A stretch of 56,604 bases of DNA, from positions 7,387 through 63,990 of the forward strand of contig LUJN01000011.1 in the NCBI GenBank assembly GCA_001689445.1, written 5' to 3'. The translations under genes were made by a program, and so were the position numbers. Of this stretch, positions 14,840 through 23,398 are shown piece after piece. Source of the DNA: Bacteroidales bacterium M3. Its GTDB lineage: Bacteria; Bacteroidota; Bacteroidia; Bacteroidales; Muribaculaceae. Each line of letters opens with the position of its first letter. Within the stretch, counting starts at the first letter, position 1. Below the pieces are notes generated by a model. The model made no database searches. It worked only from the letters and a program-made list of their open reading frames with translations, and had not been told where the DNA came from.

Positions 14840-17047
14840 ATGATACAAACGGTAGTAAAGCGTGATGGCCGCGTCGTGGGCTATAACGAGGAAAAAATCA
14901 AGGCCGCCATCCGCAAGGCTATGCTACAGACCGAGATGGGCGAGGACGAGGCCCTCATCCACAAGATAACCGACCGCATCGGCGTCACCGGCAAGGAGCG
15001 CATGACCGTGGAGGAGATACAGGACCGTGTGGAGGTCGAGCTGATGAAAAGCCCCCGCAAGGAGGTCGCAAAGCGATACATCGCCTACCGTGACCAGCGC
15101 AACATCGCACGCCGCGCCAAGACCCGCGACATGTTCCTTGAAATCATCGAGGCAAAGAGCAACGACATCACCCGCGAGAACGCCAACATGAACACCGACT
15201 CACCGGCGGGAATGATGATGAAGTTTGCCAGCGAGACCACCAAACCGTTTGTCGACGACTACCTGCTGTCGCACGAGGCCCGCGACGCCGTGCGCAACGG
15301 GTATCTCCACATCCACGACAAGGACTACTACCCCACCAAGAGCCTCACATGCGTGCAACACCCGCTTGACCGCATACTCAAATACGGCTTTACCGCAGGG
15401 CACGGCGAGTCACGCCCCGCCAAGCGCATCGAGACAGCCAGCATTATCGGGTGCATCTCCCTTGAGACCGCACAGAACGAGATGCACGGCGGCCAGGCCA
15501 TACCGGCGTTTGACTTCTACCTCGCGCCATTCGTGCGCTCATCCTTTATCGAGGAGATGAAGAATGTCGAGAACCTTACGGGCGAGGACTATTCCGCGCT
15601 CTACAACAAGGAGGTCGACGACTTCGTGAAACGCCCCCTCGATGGGCTGAAAGGCGAGGAGCGCGCCCTGCAGCATGCAATGAACAAGACCGTCGAGCGC
15701 GTGCATCAGGCGATGGAGGCATTTATCCACAACATGAACACCATTCACTCACGTGGAGGCAATCAGGTGGTGTTCAGCTCCATCAACTACGGTACCGATA
15801 CCTCCGCCGAGGGCCGCTGCATAATCCGCGAACTGCTCCAGTCGACCTACGAGGGAGTCGGCAACGGAGCGACAGCCATCTTCCCCATACAGATATGGAA
15901 GAAAAAGCGCGGTGTGAGCTATCTACCCGAGGATCGCAACTACGACCTCTACAAGCTCGCATGCAAGGTGACGGCACGCCGCTTCTTCCCCAACTTCCTC
16001 AATCTCGACGCCACGTTCAACCACCATGAGAAGTGGGACGCCAACGACCCCGAGCGTTACAAGTATGAGGTGGCCACGATGGGATGCCGCACGCGAGTAT
16101 TTGAAAACCGCTTCGGCGAAAAGACATCAATCGGACGCGGCAATATCAGCTTCTCGACCATCAACATCGTGCGTCTCGCCATCGAGTGCATGGCCATACA
16201 GGACCGGGAGGAGCGCATACGCCGATTCTTCGACAAACTCGACAACGTGCTTGACATAACGGCCCGTCAGCTATGCGACCGTTTCGACTTCCAGAAGACC
16301 GCGATGGCAAAACAATTCCCGCTGCTGATGTCGCGCCTATGGAACGGCAGCGAGAACCTCAAGCCCGAAGACACAATCGAGTCGGTAATCAACCAAGGCA
16401 CGCTCGGCATAGGATTCATCGGCCTTGCGGAATGCCTTGTCGCCCTAACGGGCAAGCACCACGGAGAGAGCGAGGAGTCACAGGCCCTTGGCCTGCGCAT
16501 AGTCTCCCACATGCGCAGCCGTGTCAACGAGTACAGCGAGAAGTACCGGCACAATTTCTCGGTACTCGCCACTCCCGCCGAAGGTCTGTCGGGCAAATTC
16601 ACCCAGAAGGACCGCAAGTCATTCGGCGTGCTCCCCGGCATCACCGACCGAATATACTATACCAACTCCAACCACGTGCCGGTCTACTACCACTGCTCGC
16701 CGCGCCACAAGGCCAAGATAGAAGCGCCATACCATGCACTCACAGGTGGCGGACACATATTCTATGTCGAGATTGACGGCGACGCCACCCACAACCCCGA
16801 GGCGATAAGCGACATCGTGGACCTCATGGACAAGTACAATATCGGCTACGGTTCGGTCAACCACAACCGCAACCGCTGCATGAAGTGCGGCCATGAGGAT
16901 GCGACCGAGGATCTGCAGGAGTGTCCCATATGCGGCAGCAAGGCCATCGACAAGCTCCAGCGCATCACGGGCTACCTCGTGGGCACGACCGACCGCTGGA
17001 ACAACGCCAAGCTCGCCGAACTCAACGACCGTGTCGTCCACAAGTAA
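14840..17047 (+). CDS. nrdD: Anaerobic (class III) ribonucleoside-triphosphate reductase
   Basis: A 735-residue glycyl-radical enzyme that makes dNTPs from NTPs without oxygen. An N-terminal ATP-cone (about 1-95, starting QTVVKRDGRVVGYNEEKI) is the allosteric activity switch. The ten-stranded barrel follows. Near the C-terminus a zinc site of two CxxC pairs (CMKC and CPIC, about 680-700) precedes the glycyl-radical loop RITGYLVG, with the likely radical Gly at 711. The enzyme is destroyed by oxygen, which fits a strict or facultative anaerobe. nrdG follows after 9 bp. No class I or II reductase is in the window. Confidence 0.97.
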   Translation: MIQTVVKRDGRVVGYNEEKIKAAIRKAMLQTEMGEDEALIHKITDRIGVTGKERMTVEEIQDRVEVELMKSPRKEVAKRYIAYRDQRNIARRAKTRDMFLEIIEAKSNDITRENANMNTDSPAGMMMKFASETTKPFVDDYLLSHEARDAVRNGYLHIHDKDYYPTKSLTCVQHPLDRILKYGFTAGHGESRPAKRIETASIIGCISLETAQNEMHGGQAIPAFDFYLAPFVRSSFIEEMKNVENLTGEDYSALYNKEVDDFVKRPLDGLKGEERALQHAMNKTVERVHQAMEAFIHNMNTIHSRGGNQVVFSSINYGTDTSAEGRCIIRELLQSTYEGVGNGATAIFPIQIWKKKRGVSYLPEDRNYDLYKLACKVTARRFFPNFLNLDATFNHHEKWDANDPERYKYEVATMGCRTRVFENRFGEKTSIGRGNISFSTINIVRLAIECMAIQDREERIRRFFDKLDNVLDITARQLCDRFDFQKTAMAKQFPLLMSRLWNGSENLKPEDTIESVINQGTLGIGFIGLAECLVALTGKHHGESEESQALGLRIVSHMRSRVNEYSEKYRHNFSVLATPAEGLSGKFTQKDRKSFGVLPGITDRIYYTNSNHVPVYYHCSPRHKAKIEAPYHALTGGGHIFYVEIDGDATHNPEAISDIVDLMDKYNIGYGSVNHNRNRCMKCGHEDATEDLQECPICGSKAIDKLQRITGYLVGTTDRWNNAKLAELNDRVVHK

Positions 17048-17056
17048 CCCCGCGAC

Positions 17057-17539
17057 ATGTCATTACAGGTACTGGATATAATAGAAGGTACGTCGGTCGA
17101 TGGAGTCGGCCTACGTACCTCTATATATTTTGCGGGATGCCGACACCATTGCCCCGGCTGCCACAATCCGCAGTCATGGGACCATGCCGCAGGGTGGCAG
17201 ATGGAAATCGACGAGATATTGAAAATAATTGACGAGAACGAGTGCAACGTCACCTTTAGCGGAGGTGACCCGATGGAACAATCCGAGCGGCTTCTCCCGC
17301 TTGCCATCGCCATCCGCGAGCGCGGCTACACGATATGGTGCTACACAGGGTATACCTATGAGGAGATACTCGATGACCCGCGCCTCGCGCCATTGCTTGA
17401 ATATATCGAGGTGCTTGTCGACGGGCGCTTTGTCGCTGACAGGCGCGACATCTCCCTGCGGTTCAGAGGCTCGTCAAACCAACGCCTCATAGACGTGGCG
17501 GCATCCTCCCGCGAAGACATCAGGCTGTGGTGTCCGTAA
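17057..17539 (+). CDS. nrdG: Anaerobic ribonucleotide reductase activating protein
   Basis: A 160-residue radical-SAM enzyme that puts the glycyl radical on NrdD. The iron-sulfur motif CxxxCxxC is formed by C28, C32 and C35 (CRHHCPGC). TFSGGDP near 70 binds SAM. Size is typical of NrdG. It is co-transcribed with nrdD. Its last 20 bp overlap the end of menF on the opposite strand, so the two genes converge with shared coding sequence and no terminator between them. Confidence 0.95.
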   Translation: MSLQVLDIIEGTSVDGVGLRTSIYFAGCRHHCPGCHNPQSWDHAAGWQMEIDEILKIIDENECNVTFSGGDPMEQSERLLPLAIAIRERGYTIWCYTGYTYEEILDDPRLAPLLEYIEVLVDGRFVADRRDISLRFRGSSNQRLIDVAASSREDIRLWCP

Positions 17540-18608
17540 TCTTGCGGGCTGCCACTATCGCATTGAGCAACGGCGACATCTTGGCTGCCGCCTCGTTCCA
17601 TTCCGCCTCTGGAATCGATTTGGAGGTGATGCCTCCCCCGCCATACAGGCAGTAATGCTCCGTGTCAAAATGGGCACAGCGTATGTTGACAAACGCGCGC
17701 AGCCGATTGTGGTCCATAATCCCGACATACCCCCCGTACATCAGTCTCGGATGCCGCTCGATAGCGGCTATATCGCGCAAAGCCGCCTCCAAGGGATATC
17801 CGGCCAATGCGGGCGTCGGGCTGAGTCGATTTAAGACGTCAAAAGGTGAGCGGTCTCCGATATTGCCACTTATGCGATGGCACAAATGCTCAATCTTCCC
17901 GTAGCGCAGGCTCTCCGCATCAGAGACATTGCAACTGACTCCGACAGCCGCGAGCGTGTCGGCGATATACCGCGTGACAATATCGTGCTCCTCAACGTTC
18001 TTGGCATCCCACGGCCGGTCATGCTCCGCAATAGGCCGCGTGCCGGCAAGGGACATCGTCGCCAAGTCGCCCGAGCGCATATCGCAGTCGAGCAGCAACT
18101 CAGGCGTCGCCCCTATCCAGCATCCCGCAAGGGGATGGTAGAAACAGTACCGGAAGCAACCGCCGAAACCGTCGAAGTATGTTCCACACACATCCGACCA
18201 CCTGACATTGACGGCATCCCCCGTGAGGACACGGCTTATGACAGTCTTACCCCCCGACTTTTCCAACCGCGCAATCAATCCGCATAAGCCGTTCCGATAT
18301 TCCTCACGCACGGTGTCATACCGCCATGGCGAGGGCGCAAGGGAAAAGTCGGGGACAGCCCCATCATAGCCAAGCACATCGTCCACGCCAAGGAGGGGAC
18401 GAATGACAAGCGGACGACCTAAACTCTTGTGAAAATCATTGGCAAAAAAAGACATCCCCGACGCATCATCAACTCTGGAACCAGTGCCCCGCAGCATATT
18501 GTCGGCAAAAAAAGCCACATTGTCACTGCACGGCAACTGATAGCAGACAAACGGTATGCGCCGCGCCACGCACACATCGACAGCCGATGCAATCCTTGCG
18601 TCAAGCAT
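17520..18608 (-). CDS. menF: Isochorismate synthase
   Basis: A 362-residue chorismate-utilising enzyme that isomerises chorismate to isochorismate for MenD. The C-terminal fold shows WIGATPELLL near 167, SLAGTRPI near 188, the Mg-binding EEHDIVTRYI segment near 206, and the final YGGYVGIMDHNRL and CLYGGGGIT segments. The N-terminal part is short, as usual for Bacteroidota MenF. It starts 3 bp after rimO and would be the last gene of ftsY-rimO-menF. menD lies 3.2 kb further along the same strand, with nrdDG on the other strand between them. Confidence 0.92.
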   Translation of the reverse strand: MLDARIASAVDVCVARRIPFVCYQLPCSDNVAFFADNMLRGTGSRVDDASGMSFFANDFHKSLGRPLVIRPLLGVDDVLGYDGAVPDFSLAPSPWRYDTVREEYRNGLCGLIARLEKSGGKTVISRVLTGDAVNVRWSDVCGTYFDGFGGCFRYCFYHPLAGCWIGATPELLLDCDMRSGDLATMSLAGTRPIAEHDRPWDAKNVEEHDIVTRYIADTLAAVGVSCNVSDAESLRYGKIEHLCHRISGNIGDRSPFDVLNRLSPTPALAGYPLEAALRDIAAIERHPRLMYGGYVGIMDHNRLRAFVNIRCAHFDTEHYCLYGGGGITSKSIPEAEWNEAAAKMSPLLNAIVAARKITDTTA

Positions 18609-18611
18609 ACC

Positions 18612-19907
18612 TCATCCGACAGCCTCGCCTATAAGTTCAAAGGGCAACGCATCGACAATCTTCACATTGTAGAACTCTCCGCGCTGTAACTTGGTATCTT
18701 TCCTTATCAGCACCTCGGGATCTACCTCGGGGGAATCCCACTCGGTGCGACCGACATAATAGTCGGCATCCTCGCGGTCGACAATCACACGCAGCACGCG
18801 CCCGATCTTCTCGCTGTTGCGTTCAAGGGCTATCTGCTCCTGCAACGCCATGAGCCGCGAAAGACGTTCCTCCTTCACCTCCTGCGGCACACTGTCCTCA
18901 AGATTCTTGGCGGCGTAAGTATCATCCTCCTCGCAGTAAGCAAACGCGCCCATGCGTTCAAAACGCTGCTCACGCACAAACTCCAACAGCTCCTCAAACT
19001 CCTCCTCCCCTTCGCCGGGAAACCCTACCATCAGGGTCGTGCGGATATGTATGCCCGGCACGCGGCGGCGTATCTCGGCAAGCAGTTCGCGGGTTTCCTG
19101 TCCCGTGATGTGACGGCGCATGTTTGCCAACACCTTGTCGCTGACATGCTGCAACGCGATGTCGAGATAGGAGCACACGTTGTTCCGCCGTGCCATAACA
19201 TCAAGTATGCCGTAGGGAAATTGAGCCGGATAGGCATAGTGGAGCCTTATCCACTCCACGCCCGGAATACCGGCCATGCGGTCTATCAGCGCGGGGAGCT
19301 GTAACGTCCCGTCAATATCCATGCCATAGCTCGACAGATCCTGGGCTATGACGTTAAACTCCTTGACACCTCGCCCCACGAGCGAGCGCACCTCGTCGAG
19401 TATCTCGTCGGCGGGGCGCGACGTGTAGCGTCCTGTAATGAGCGGTATGGCACAAAAGGCGCAGAAGCGGTTGCACCCCTCGGCAATCTTCAGGTAGGCA
19501 TGATGCGATGGGGTCGTTATCACGCGGTCGTATGACACCGTGGCGGCATGACGCTTCGACAGCTCGCCCACGAGGGTGGTCCAGTCAAACTTGCCATACC
19601 ACCCGTCGACCTCGGGTATCTCCTTGATGAGGTCATCGCGGTAGCGCTGCGACAGGCACCCCATGACGTAGAGCGACTTCACTTGCCCCTCTGCCTTAGC
19701 GTTGGCATAGCGGAGTATCATCTCTATCGACTCCTCCTTAGCATCGCCTATGAAACCGCATGTGTTGATTACGACAATCTCACCCGGTTTACCCTCCGGC
19801 TCGTGACGGGCATCAAAACCTGCCTCCGTAAACATCCGCAATATTCGCTCCGAGTCTACGAGATTTTTGGAGCAACCCAGCGTGATGACATCAAGACGCT
19901 TGCGCAT
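18612..19907 (-). CDS. rimO: Ribosomal protein uS12 methylthiotransferase RimO
   Basis: A radical-SAM methylthiotransferase (431 residues from the ATG at 19907) that thiomethylates an Asp of ribosomal protein S12. The UPF0004 domain starts VITLGCSKNLVDSE and includes NTCGFIGDAKEESI. The radical-SAM motif is EGCNRFCAFCAIP, followed by the TRAM domain at the C-terminus. CSKNLVDSE and the FCAFC context separate RimO from MiaB. A TTG six codons upstream is also in frame, but it would overlap ftsY, while the ATG lies 4 bp after the ftsY stop. Confidence 0.94.
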   Translation of the reverse strand: MRKRLDVITLGCSKNLVDSERILRMFTEAGFDARHEPEGKPGEIVVINTCGFIGDAKEESIEMILRYANAKAEGQVKSLYVMGCLSQRYRDDLIKEIPEVDGWYGKFDWTTLVGELSKRHAATVSYDRVITTPSHHAYLKIAEGCNRFCAFCAIPLITGRYTSRPADEILDEVRSLVGRGVKEFNVIAQDLSSYGMDIDGTLQLPALIDRMAGIPGVEWIRLHYAYPAQFPYGILDVMARRNNVCSYLDIALQHVSDKVLANMRRHITGQETRELLAEIRRRVPGIHIRTTLMVGFPGEGEEEFEELLEFVREQRFERMGAFAYCEEDDTYAAKNLEDSVPQEVKEERLSRLMALQEQIALERNSEKIGRVLRVIVDREDADYYVGRTEWDSPEVDPEVLIRKDTKLQRGEFYNVKIVDALPFELIGEAVG

Positions 19908-19911
19908 ACCG

Positions 19912-20871
19912 TTATTCCTCGCCAAAGAGAGACTTTACAAACTCATTCTTGTGGAACACCTGCAGGTCCTCAATGCCCTCGCCAAGCCCGATGTACTTCA
20001 CGGGTATCTTGAACTGGTCGCTGATACCGATTACCACGCCACCCTTGGCCGTGCCGTCAAGCTTGGTGATGGCAAGCTCGTTGACCTTGGTGGCGGCGAC
20101 AAACTGGCGTGCCTGCTCAAATGCATTCTGCCCTGTCGAGCCGTCGAGCACGAGCAGCACCTCATGGGGTGCGTCAGGCACCACCTTCTGCATCACGTTG
20201 CGTATCTTTGTCAGCTCGTCCATAAGGCCCTTCTTGTTGTGGAGACGTCCGGCGGTGTCTATTATCACCACATCCACGTCATTGGCGACAGCCGACGACA
20301 AGGTGTCATAGGCCACCGATGCGGGGTCGGAGCCAAGTTTCTGCTTGATGACAGGCACCCCGGCACGCTCGCCCCATATGTCGAGCTGCTCCACGGCGGC
20401 GGCACGGAACGTGTCGGCCGCACCAAGCATCACCTTGTTGCCCGCTTTCTTGAACTGGTAAGCCATCTTGCCGATGGTGGTTGTCTTGCCGACGCCATTG
20501 ACCCCGACCACCATTATAACATGGGGCTTATGCCCCTTGGGGACGGTAAAGTCATCGAGCGATGACTCGTTGTTGTTTTCGGCAAGCAGTCCCGAAATCT
20601 CCTCACACAGCAGACGGTTCAGCTCCGAGGCGTTGACATACTTGTCACGTGCCACGCGCTTCTCAAGGCGGTCGATGATGCGGAGGGTGGTCTCCACCCC
20701 TACATCCGAGGTGATAAACACCTCCTCAAGATTGTCGAGTATCTCGTCGTCAACCTTTGACTTGCCCGCCACGGCACGCGCAATCTTGGAGAACACACCC
20801 TGCTTGGTCTTTTCAAGACCCTTGTCGAGTGTCTCCTTTTTCCCTTTGGAGAAGAAATTAAAAATTCCCAT
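19912..20871 (-). CDS. ftsY: Signal recognition particle receptor FtsY
   Basis: A 319-residue SRP GTPase that docks translating ribosomes at the membrane Sec translocon. It has an N domain (about 10-100) and a G domain with GVNGVGKTTTIGKMA (P-loop, about 124-138), DTFRAAAVEQL (G2), IIDTAGR (G3), TKLDGTAKGG (G4) and GLGEGIEDL (G5). It lacks the long acidic A domain of E. coli FtsY. The basic amphipathic start (MGIFNFFSKGKKE) likely gives membrane binding, as is normal in Bacteroidota. It is first gene of ftsY-rimO-menF. Confidence 0.96.
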   Translation of the reverse strand: MGIFNFFSKGKKETLDKGLEKTKQGVFSKIARAVAGKSKVDDEILDNLEEVFITSDVGVETTLRIIDRLEKRVARDKYVNASELNRLLCEEISGLLAENNNESSLDDFTVPKGHKPHVIMVVGVNGVGKTTTIGKMAYQFKKAGNKVMLGAADTFRAAAVEQLDIWGERAGVPVIKQKLGSDPASVAYDTLSSAVANDVDVVIIDTAGRLHNKKGLMDELTKIRNVMQKVVPDAPHEVLLVLDGSTGQNAFEQARQFVAATKVNELAITKLDGTAKGGVVIGISDQFKIPVKYIGLGEGIEDLQVFHKNEFVKSLFGEE

Positions 20872-20903
20872 TCTGTCTAAGTATGTAAGGATAATTTATT
20901 ATG

Positions 20904-20934
20904 CAAAGTTAGCGAATTGCCGCCGCCTGTGCAA
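20904..20934 (-). promoter_or_regulatory. Promoter of ftsY-rimO-menF
   Basis: On the minus strand TTG (20934-20932) and TAACTTTG (20911-20904) are 20 bp apart. The start site would be near 20897, about 26 nt before ftsY. Confidence 0.7.
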
Positions 20935-20944
20935 CTTATGCCAC

Positions 20945-20985
20945 AAAAAAGAGATTGGCACGTGGTACTGTACCACGTGCCAATC
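20945..20985 (-). terminator. Rho-independent terminator of the coiled-coil lipoprotein gene
   Basis: A perfect 15-bp stem with a 3-nt loop spans 20953-20985. On the minus strand it is followed by a U-run (20950-20945). It lies 26 bp after the stop of the lipoprotein gene and just before the ftsY promoter, separating the two units. Confidence 0.9.
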
Positions 20986-21010
20986 AATATCACCTATTGA
21001 CCGACTGATT

Positions 21011-21871
21011 TCAGTCAACCTGAATTACAAGGTAGTTGGTCAGGCTCCAGAACTTCTCGGGATTGGTAATCTTGAGCACCTTCATGCCGTCCACGTCCTC
21101 CATGACATAGCTGTCGGCAGGCTGGTTGGTGAGTATCTGTGCCTTCTTGGAGTGCAAGGGGATTGTCGAGAGGACACGCTTGTCACCCTTGGTGAAGTAG
21201 TTCTGCTGGTAGTCGCCACGCATAATCTTGGTCTTGCGCAGGAAACCGGTCTCGATAATCTTGTTCTTCTTCAGCTCGCCCTTTGTACCGATTGCATAAT
21301 AGCAGGTGTTAAGCTCGTTTGCAAGCTCGACGGATTCCTGCTCGGCGGCATCCTTGGCCTGTGTAACGGTAGTGACGGTGTTGTTGAGTGAGTCAACACG
21401 GGTGCCAAGCTCGGCAATCTGGATGTTGGCCGATGCAAGCTCGTTGCGCAGTGATGCGATAGTCGTCTCCTGAGTGGCGATTTCAGCCTTGAGGTTGTCT
21501 ACAGTGCGCTTCAACGTGGCGTTATAGCCCTCGCTCTTGGCCAATTTTGCCTCAAGCTGTGCAAGACGCTCGCGGCGATCCTGCAACGCCTGCTGGATAG
21601 CCATCATGTCATTACGTATCTGCTCTTTGCGTGAGCTCGACTCCGCACCGATATCAGGCGTGGAAGACATGATCTTCTCCAGATCGCGTATCTGGTTCAT
21701 TCCCTCGGTAATGTCATTCAACAGGCTGAACAGGCTGTCCTGATTGGCCAATGCCACATGCAATGAATCGTCAAGGGCGATATTCTCCGCCTCAGCTTGT
21801 TTTAATTTACCGGAATTACATGCCGTCAGCAACGACATTCCGATTACAGCAATTGAAACTAACTTTTTCAT
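21011..21871 (-). CDS. Coiled-coil lipoprotein, Cbp1-like
   Basis: The start chosen, at 21871, gives 286 residues with a lipoprotein signal (MKKLVSIAVIGMSLLTAC, Cys18). A long predicted coiled coil follows (about 25-195), with heptad-rich Leu/Ala/Glu and many NELASAN- or RVDSLNNT-like repeats. The C-terminal globular segment (about 196-286) contains CYYAIGTKGELKK. This layout resembles a family that I recall as named after the Prevotella collagen-binding protein Cbp1. Adhesin function should not be assumed for this member. It is 19 bp downstream of rsmI and ends before a strong terminator. Confidence 0.75.
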   Translation of the reverse strand: MKKLVSIAVIGMSLLTACNSGKLKQAEAENIALDDSLHVALANQDSLFSLLNDITEGMNQIRDLEKIMSSTPDIGAESSSRKEQIRNDMMAIQQALQDRRERLAQLEAKLAKSEGYNATLKRTVDNLKAEIATQETTIASLRNELASANIQIAELGTRVDSLNNTVTTVTQAKDAAEQESVELANELNTCYYAIGTKGELKKNKIIETGFLRKTKIMRGDYQQNYFTKGDKRVLSTIPLHSKKAQILTNQPADSYVMEDVDGMKVLKITNPEKFWSLTNYLVIQVD

Positions 21872-21890
21872 AAATAAAACGGTTAAAATA

Positions 21891-22640
21891 TTATTCGTTA
21901 TCTTTATCATCCTGCAACCCGTCATGCCTCCTGTACTTGTTGACATGCGGGCCTTTGCCGGATGTATCTTTCATTCCGCTTACGACTATAACAATCTCTC
22001 CTTTGGGATTGTTTTCCGTGAAATATTCAGCCAACTCATCCAATGTGCCACGCCGCGTCGTATCATGCAACTTGGAAATCTCCCTCGACACCGAAGCCTC
22101 CCTGTCGCCGCCACATGCCTCGGCAAGCTGACGCAGGGTCTTGGCAAGCCGCAATGGCGACTCATATATAATAAATGTACGCGTATCGGCGGCGAGTTCC
22201 TTAAGGCGCGTCGCACGCCCCTTTTTTTGAGGCAGAAATCCCTCGAATACAAAGCGGTCACACGGCAGGCCGGAGTTGACAAGTGCGGGGACAAACGCCG
22301 TAGGTCCGGGCAAAGTCTCCACCTCTACGCCATGGCGTCGGCACTCGCGCGACAGCATGAATCCCGGGTCGGATATCCCGGGGGTACCCGCATCGCTCAC
22401 AAGCGATATCGTTTCTCCAGCTTTCAGTCGCGCAATGATTGGTTCGACGGTCGAGTGCTCGTTAAACTTATGGTGACTGAGGGTCGGGGTCTCTATACCG
22501 AAATGCTTCAGCAGCACACCGCTTGTACGCGTGTCCTCGGCAAGGATAAGGTCACTCCCCCGCAACGTCTCTATGGCACGGGGTGACATGTCGCCGAGAT
22601 TGCCGACAGGGGTAGGCACTATATACAGTTTTCCGCTCAT
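21891..22640 (-). CDS. rsmI: 16S rRNA (cytidine1402-2'-O)-methyltransferase
   Basis: A 249-residue tetrapyrrole-methylase-fold enzyme that 2'-O-methylates C1402 in the decoding centre. It shows the family start KLYIVPTPVGNLGDM, LILAEDTRTSG near 31, LVSDAGTPGISDPG near 80 and FEGFLPQKKGR near 133. Length is normal, though the C-terminal tail is short (DTSGKGPHVNK). Its first base pairs overlap the upstream acidic-protein gene by 4 bp (ATGA), which implies translational coupling. Confidence 0.95.
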   Translation of the reverse strand: MSGKLYIVPTPVGNLGDMSPRAIETLRGSDLILAEDTRTSGVLLKHFGIETPTLSHHKFNEHSTVEPIIARLKAGETISLVSDAGTPGISDPGFMLSRECRRHGVEVETLPGPTAFVPALVNSGLPCDRFVFEGFLPQKKGRATRLKELAADTRTFIIYESPLRLAKTLRQLAEACGGDREASVSREISKLHDTTRRGTLDELAEYFTENNPKGEIVIVVSGMKDTSGKGPHVNKYRRHDGLQDDKDNE

Positions 22641-23365
22641 GGCCTGTCCTGACGGTTTCTCGCCTCAAAGTAACGGGTGATTATCTCCATGAAAGCCTCC
22701 ACCTCCTCGCTGTCGGCATCCCACTCAAGGTCGCCATAGAAGTAGTCCTCGGCCTCGGCAAGACTGCCCATCGCCGACACGAGGTTGAGCGTGTCGGCAA
22801 ACTCTGTCTCGCTGTTGCCGAACAGCTCGCGGCGAAAACGGAATTTGTCGTTTATCGTGAACATCTGGCGCAGGCTGCGGGCATCGTCCCGTGACGGGGC
22901 TTCCACCGCAATCTCCCCGACGGCAGGTATCTCCTCATCATCCTCTTCTTCACCTAACAGCTCAGGTTCCTCCGCGTCACAGGACTTCTCCGTTTCATCG
23001 TCAAAGTCCTCCACTTCATCGTCACCGCCAATATCGTCAATGGCAGCAGACTCGGCAACGGGATCATCGTCGATATCAGCCTCCTCGGCAATGGCGACCG
23101 GCTCCATATACTCCTCATCCGGTTCAGGGAGCGTCACGACAGCTGATTCCAAGCCGTCATCAACTACCGGAATCGTCTCCTCAACGATAGGCTCATCACT
23201 ATCAAAGGCTGTGATAGCGGAAAGATATGATTTAATGGCATCTATCTTATCCTGCATCATGGAGCGCAGAGCGGCGGGAGCATCCGCACCCTTTTGCGCC
23301 GACAGTAGAAGCAGGCCTTCAAGTTCGTAGCACGCTTCCAACGCCTTGTTTATTTCGGTATTCAT
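22637..23365 (-). CDS. Conserved acidic protein of unknown function
   Basis: A 242-residue cytoplasmic protein with three parts. A helical N-terminus covers about 1-52. A very acidic low-complexity middle, about 57-165, is rich in Glu, Asp and Ile/Val. The conserved-looking C-terminus, about 166-242, contains FTINDKFRFRRELFGNSE, which I recall from Bacteroidota proteins next to translation or membrane genes, with function unknown. No signal peptide or membrane segment is visible. It overlaps rsmI by 4 bp. Confidence 0.75.
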   Translation of the reverse strand: MNTEINKALEACYELEGLLLLSAQKGADAPAALRSMMQDKIDAIKSYLSAITAFDSDEPIVEETIPVVDDGLESAVVTLPEPDEEYMEPVAIAEEADIDDDPVAESAAIDDIGGDDEVEDFDDETEKSCDAEEPELLGEEEDDEEIPAVGEIAVEAPSRDDARSLRQMFTINDKFRFRRELFGNSETEFADTLNLVSAMGSLAEAEDYFYGDLEWDADSEEVEAFMEIITRYFEARNRQDRP

Positions 23366-23398
23366 GAGAAATTCTCTTATATTTCGGTTACAAAGCTA

